Shown here piece by piece: positions 5,377-7,612 of a DNA stretch of 7,612 nucleotides; the stretch's first letter is position 1; each line of letters opens with the position of its first letter. Source of the stretch: Lachnospiraceae bacterium UBA3814 (lineage in GTDB: Bacteria; Bacillota; Clostridia; Lachnospirales; Lachnospiraceae); the NCBI GenBank assembly GCA_002368575.1, contig DFEA01000007.1, forward strand, positions 293-7,904, in the 5' to 3' direction. Position numbers and translations under genes: made by a program. The notes under the pieces are model-generated. The model had not been told where the DNA came from and ran no database searches. It worked only from the letters and a program-made list of their open reading frames with translations.

Positions 5377-5418
5377 CCTTTTCTCCTCCATATTTTTAAC
5401 AGCTATCGCTACAGTTGG

Positions 5419-5447
5419 ATTATACCCGAGTCTTTTATCCATGACAA
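5419..5447 (-). promoter_or_regulatory. Sigma-A promoter of guaA
   Basis: Complementary strand: TTGTCA (5447-5442), 17 bases, TATAAT (5424-5419). Start near 5412. It places transcription downstream of the longest possible guaA reading-frame start and so supports translation from 5376. Confidence 0.8.
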
Positions 5448-5526
5448 GCAAAGGAGGAAATATTTTCAGATTTCTTCCCCCCTCCATTTATGATATGATA
5501 GCTTATGGATAAAGCATGAACCTCTC

Positions 5527-5562
5527 AAATAAAAATCCCGGAAGGCCGAAGCCTGCCGGGAT
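5527..5562 (-). terminator. Rho-independent terminator of tRNA-Ser
   Basis: Complementary strand: arms ATCCCGGCAGGC and GCCTTCCGGGAT (one C-T mismatch) around a TTCG tetraloop at 5535-5562, followed by TTTTATTTG. It lies 31 bases past the tRNA 3' end. Confidence 0.9.
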
Positions 5563-5593
5563 GTGTACGCTCCCTGCACCTGCGGGAGTACAG

Positions 5594-5683
5594 CGGAGAG
5601 CGTGGGATTCGAACCCACGTGCCGGGATAAACCGACAACTCGATTTCGAGTCGAGCTCGTTATGACCACTTCGATAGCTCTCC
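5594..5683 (-). tRNA. tRNA-Ser (anticodon CGA)
   Basis: A 90-base class II tRNA on the complementary strand. The acceptor arms GGAGAGC and GCTCTCC pair fully, with discriminator G and no encoded CCA. The anticodon stem CTCGA/TCGAG encloses the loop CTCGAAA, giving anticodon CGA for the UCG codon. A long variable arm (GTCGG/CCGGC with a six-base loop) and the T arm GTGGG-TTCGAAT-CCCAC confirm a serine tRNA. It is transcribed alone from the promoter at 5714-5743 and ends at the terminator at 5527-5562. Confidence 0.95.
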
Positions 5684-5713
5684 ATTTATTTGCTTATCGC
5701 AAAAGCATTATTT

Positions 5714-5743
5714 ATTATAATACAGCAGCTAAGGTTAAGTCAA
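5714..5743 (-). promoter_or_regulatory. Sigma-A promoter of tRNA-Ser
   Basis: Complementary strand: TTGACT (5743-5738), 18 bases, TATAAT (5719-5714). Start near 5707 gives a leader of about 24 bases before the tRNA. Its -10 lies in the palindrome ATTATAAT (5714-5721), which also reads TATAAT on the + strand. Confidence 0.75.
5716..5721 (+). promoter_or_regulatory. Possible -10 element of the fkbH-like gene, sharing bases with the tRNA promoter
   Basis: Perfect TATAAT on the + strand, with only weak -35 candidates upstream (for example CTTATC at 5693-5698, 17 bases away). It would give a leader of about 45 bases before the ATG at 5772. No other + strand promoter is apparent. Confidence 0.45.
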
Positions 5744-5771
5744 TTAATCTTTTCGGGAAAGTGATATTACA

Positions 5772-7547
5772 ATGAAGGAACTTGAATACCCCTTTGATGC
5801 GGGACTTATAATCAAAAAGAAAAAAGCTCTGAAAAGAAAGCTTCTTGAGAAAAACAGAAGCTTTATCGAAAAAAGGATAGCTGTCCTTGGCGGCTCCACT
5901 ACCCGCGATATTGTCCTCATCCTTGAGCTTTTCCTGCTTGATCAGGGGATCCGTGCGGTTTTTTATGAGAGTGAATATAATAAATACTGGGAGGATGTGA
6001 TGTTTGACAATCCGGAGCTTAAGGCCTTTGATCCGGATATTATATATATTCATACCTCCAATCGCAATATTAAGAATTATCCTGTCCTTTCACAGACGGA
6101 GGAAGAGGTAAAGGAGCTGCTTGATGCGGAATATAACAGCTATACCGCGCTCTGGGGGAAGATAGAGGAGGAGTACCGCTGCCCTGTTATCCAGAATAAC
6201 TTTGAGCTTCCCTCCTTCAGGCTGCTGGGAAATGCCGATGCGGCCGACATTCACGGAAGGGTCAGCTATATAAACAGGCTTAACGCTCTTTTTGCCGGAT
6301 ACGCAGGGGCGCATAAGGATTTTTATATTCAGGATATCAATTACCTGTCCGCGTGCTGCGGGCTCGACAGGTGGTCTGACCCGGCCTTCTGGCATCTTTA
6401 TAAATATTCGCTGTCCATGGAGGCGATCCCCTCCCTTGCGTTCAATCTCAGCAACATCATAAAATCCGTTTTCGGCCGGAATAAAAAGGCCCTGGCACTT
6501 GACCTTGATAACACACTGTGGGGCGGGATCATAGCAGAGGACGGGGCGGATAAGCTCGAGCTTTCGCCGGAGACCGCCACGGGGGAGGTCTACAGCGAAT
6601 TCCAGAGATATATCAAGCTTCAGAAGGACATCGGCGTTATCCTTACCGTCTGTTCAAAAAACGATCCCGAAAATGCCCTTGAAGGGCTTAATCTCCGTGA
6701 CAGCATCCTACGGCCTGAGGATTTTATCGCGATCAGAGCCAACTGGGAGCCTAAAAGCGACAATCTTAAGGAGATCGCAGAGGAGCTGTCGCTTCTGCCC
6801 GAGGCCTTCGTATTTGTTGATGACAATCCGGCGGAAAGAGAGCTCGTCGCTTCACAGACCGGCGCCTCGGCACCGGATATAGGCAATCCCGAGGATTATC
6901 TGAGGGTACTTGACCGGTCCGGTTTTTTTGAGGTGACCGCCCTTTCCCGGGATGACGCAAACCGCACCAGAATGTATAAGGATAACCTGGAGCGGCAAAG
7001 GTTTCAGCAGCGGTTTACCGACTATGGGGAGTATCTTTCGTCCCTTGAAATGAAGGCTGCCATAGGGGATTTCATTCCCGAATATCTTGACAGGATAGCC
7101 CAGCTTACCAACAAGAGCAATCAGTTTAACCTTACCACCAGGCGCTACACCGGAGCCGAGATCAAGGAGGTCAGCGACAGCAGTGAATATATCTGCCTTT
7201 ATGGCAGGCTTGAGGATAAATTCGGCGATAACGGGGTCGTTTCGGTCGTCATAGGAAAGAAATATGAAGAGGTCCTTAATATCGACCTCTGGATCATGAG
7301 CTGCCGGGTTCTCAAGCGTGACATGGAATACGCCATGATGGACGTGCTTGTGAAGAAAGCCAGGGAAAACGGTATCCGCGTGATCATGGGCTACTATTAC
7401 CCCACTCCGAAGAACGGAATGGTTAAGGATTTTTACGCCGGGATGGGCTTTGAACCGGTTTCCGAGGATGAGGAGCATAATACCGTCTGGCGTTTTGAGG
7501 TTAGTGACGGCTATATAAATAAAAATCGTTATATTACAACTGTTTAG
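5772..7547 (+). CDS. FkbH-like HAD-IIIC family protein (glyceryl-ACP forming type)
   Basis: A 591-residue cytoplasmic protein with the three-part FkbH architecture. Residues about 35-230 form an SGNH-like N-terminal region with LGGSTTRD (39-46). Residues about 237-385 form the HAD subfamily IIIC domain, with catalytic DLDNTLWGG (D244 and D246), motif II VCSKND (S295), Lys328 in NWEPKSDN, and acidic FVDDNPAERE (350-351). From about 390 there is a GNAT-like acyltransferase-fold region with LTNKSNQFNLTTRRY (445-459), the family's signature. Characterised members dephosphorylate 1,3-bisphosphoglycerate and transfer the glyceryl unit to an acyl carrier protein for polyketide or surface-glycan synthesis; the product here is not known. 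No ACP gene is in view, although the next gene lies off the right edge. The ATG at 5772 has only a weak ribosome site (AAGTGAT). A new promoter follows the stop at once, so it may be a single-gene unit. Confidence 0.88.
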   Translation: MKELEYPFDAGLIIKKKKALKRKLLEKNRSFIEKRIAVLGGSTTRDIVLILELFLLDQGIRAVFYESEYNKYWEDVMFDNPELKAFDPDIIYIHTSNRNIKNYPVLSQTEEEVKELLDAEYNSYTALWGKIEEEYRCPVIQNNFELPSFRLLGNADAADIHGRVSYINRLNALFAGYAGAHKDFYIQDINYLSACCGLDRWSDPAFWHLYKYSLSMEAIPSLAFNLSNIIKSVFGRNKKALALDLDNTLWGGIIAEDGADKLELSPETATGEVYSEFQRYIKLQKDIGVILTVCSKNDPENALEGLNLRDSILRPEDFIAIRANWEPKSDNLKEIAEELSLLPEAFVFVDDNPAERELVASQTGASAPDIGNPEDYLRVLDRSGFFEVTALSRDDANRTRMYKDNLERQRFQQRFTDYGEYLSSLEMKAAIGDFIPEYLDRIAQLTNKSNQFNLTTRRYTGAEIKEVSDSSEYICLYGRLEDKFGDNGVVSVVIGKKYEEVLNIDLWIMSCRVLKRDMEYAMMDVLVKKARENGIRVIMGYYYPTPKNGMVKDFYAGMGFEPVSEDEEHNTVWRFEVSDGYINKNRYITTV

Positions 7548-7549
7548 CC

Positions 7550-7578
7550 TTGACATTCAAATTCAGAAGTTTTATATT
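7550..7578 (+). promoter_or_regulatory. Promoter of the next gene off the right edge
   Basis: Perfect TTGACA (7550-7555), 17 bases, TATATT (7573-7578), starting two bases after the fkbH-like stop codon. AGGTGATGCGAATG follows with an open frame (MCAGHMF) to the edge. The predicted transcription start lies at about 7585, inside that ribosome-site-like sequence, so the true coding start is uncertain and no gene is called. Confidence 0.65.
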
Positions 7579-7612
7579 AGGTGATGCGAATGTGTGCCGG
7601 GCATATGTTCGT

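Noticed and set aside
5377..5412. Purine riboswitch in the guaA leader
   Set aside because: The predicted leader is only about 36 bases and lacks the conserved three-way junction.
4327..5493. 388-codon open frame on the + strand opposite guaA
   Set aside because: It is longer than guaA itself, but the opposite strand has unmistakable GMP synthase motifs, promoter and ribosome site. The + strand frame has no recognisable domain and is a codon-bias shadow.
5594..5683. tRNA-Ser 3' end as an attachment site for an island reaching to the toxin-antitoxin locus
   Set aside because: No second copy of the tRNA 3' end, no integrase and no flanking direct repeat is visible in the window.
5466..5775. 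Short ORFs on both strands across the tRNA-Ser (including one reading AESVGFEPTCRDKPTT)
   Set aside because: They are translations of the tRNA gene and its flanks, a well-known source of false protein annotations.
6852..7556. 234-codon leftward ORF inside the fkbH-like gene
   Set aside because: It is antisense to well-conserved FkbH C-terminal sequence and has no motifs of its own.

Overview
The window looks like chromosome from a low-to-moderate GC Firmicute of class Clostridia, most likely a Lachnospiraceae (Butyrivibrio/Roseburia-like) gut or rumen anaerobe. The basis is Gram-positive-style Shine-Dalgarno sites, strong sigma-A promoters, a PD-(D/E)XK 'Rpn-like' gene, a small XRE regulator plus membrane protein pair, and the protein sequences themselves. 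This is inference from recognised families; no database search was possible.

Left part (1-3540). A leftward Rpn/PD-(D/E)XK nuclease-transposase gene enters from the left edge. It is broken by an internal deletion that removed the catalytic core and shifted the frame. A 373-base non-coding stretch with divergent promoters follows, then an intact AI-2E/PerM-type membrane transporter gene on the + strand. A possible 41-codon leftward ORF lies convergent to it. Next is a translationally coupled pair, a 68-residue XRE repressor and a four-helix membrane protein, with a perfect inverted repeat sitting where transcription should start. After that comes a decayed ABC transporter: Walker A and Walker B survive in different frames, the middle of the ATPase is gone, and the remaining tail looks like the end of an ABC-2 permease.

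Centre (3571-4290). The most interesting locus is a complete-looking leftward type III toxin-antitoxin system. It has a ToxN/AbiQ-family toxin (176 residues) with its own terminator. A short antitoxin RNA gene lies directly upstream and carries one 50-nt unit plus a partial second unit. A 12-bp hairpin with a GCAA loop separates RNA and toxin. A consensus promoter has a predicted start that falls on the first base of the repeat. The antitoxin is much shorter than the multi-repeat antitoxins usually described, and two residues in the toxin's presumed active-site loop differ from characterised relatives.

Right part (4393-7612). A leftward, single-gene GMP synthetase unit encodes only the ATP-pyrophosphatase and dimerisation domains, without the glutaminase domain usual in bacteria. 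Its promoter and ribosome site fix its start. Upstream of it is a leftward tRNA-Ser(CGA) with promoter and terminator. Divergent from the tRNA is a large FkbH-like gene (SGNH-like, HAD-IIIC and GNAT-like domains), which in known pathways loads a glyceryl unit from 1,3-bisphosphoglycerate onto an acyl carrier protein. The tRNA and fkbH-like promoters appear to share one palindromic -10 element. A new consensus promoter directly after the fkbH-like gene starts the next transcription unit, which runs off the window.

The core metabolic and translation genes on the right are intact, whereas the accessory genes on the left show repeated deletion decay. The toxin-antitoxin locus sits between the two zones.
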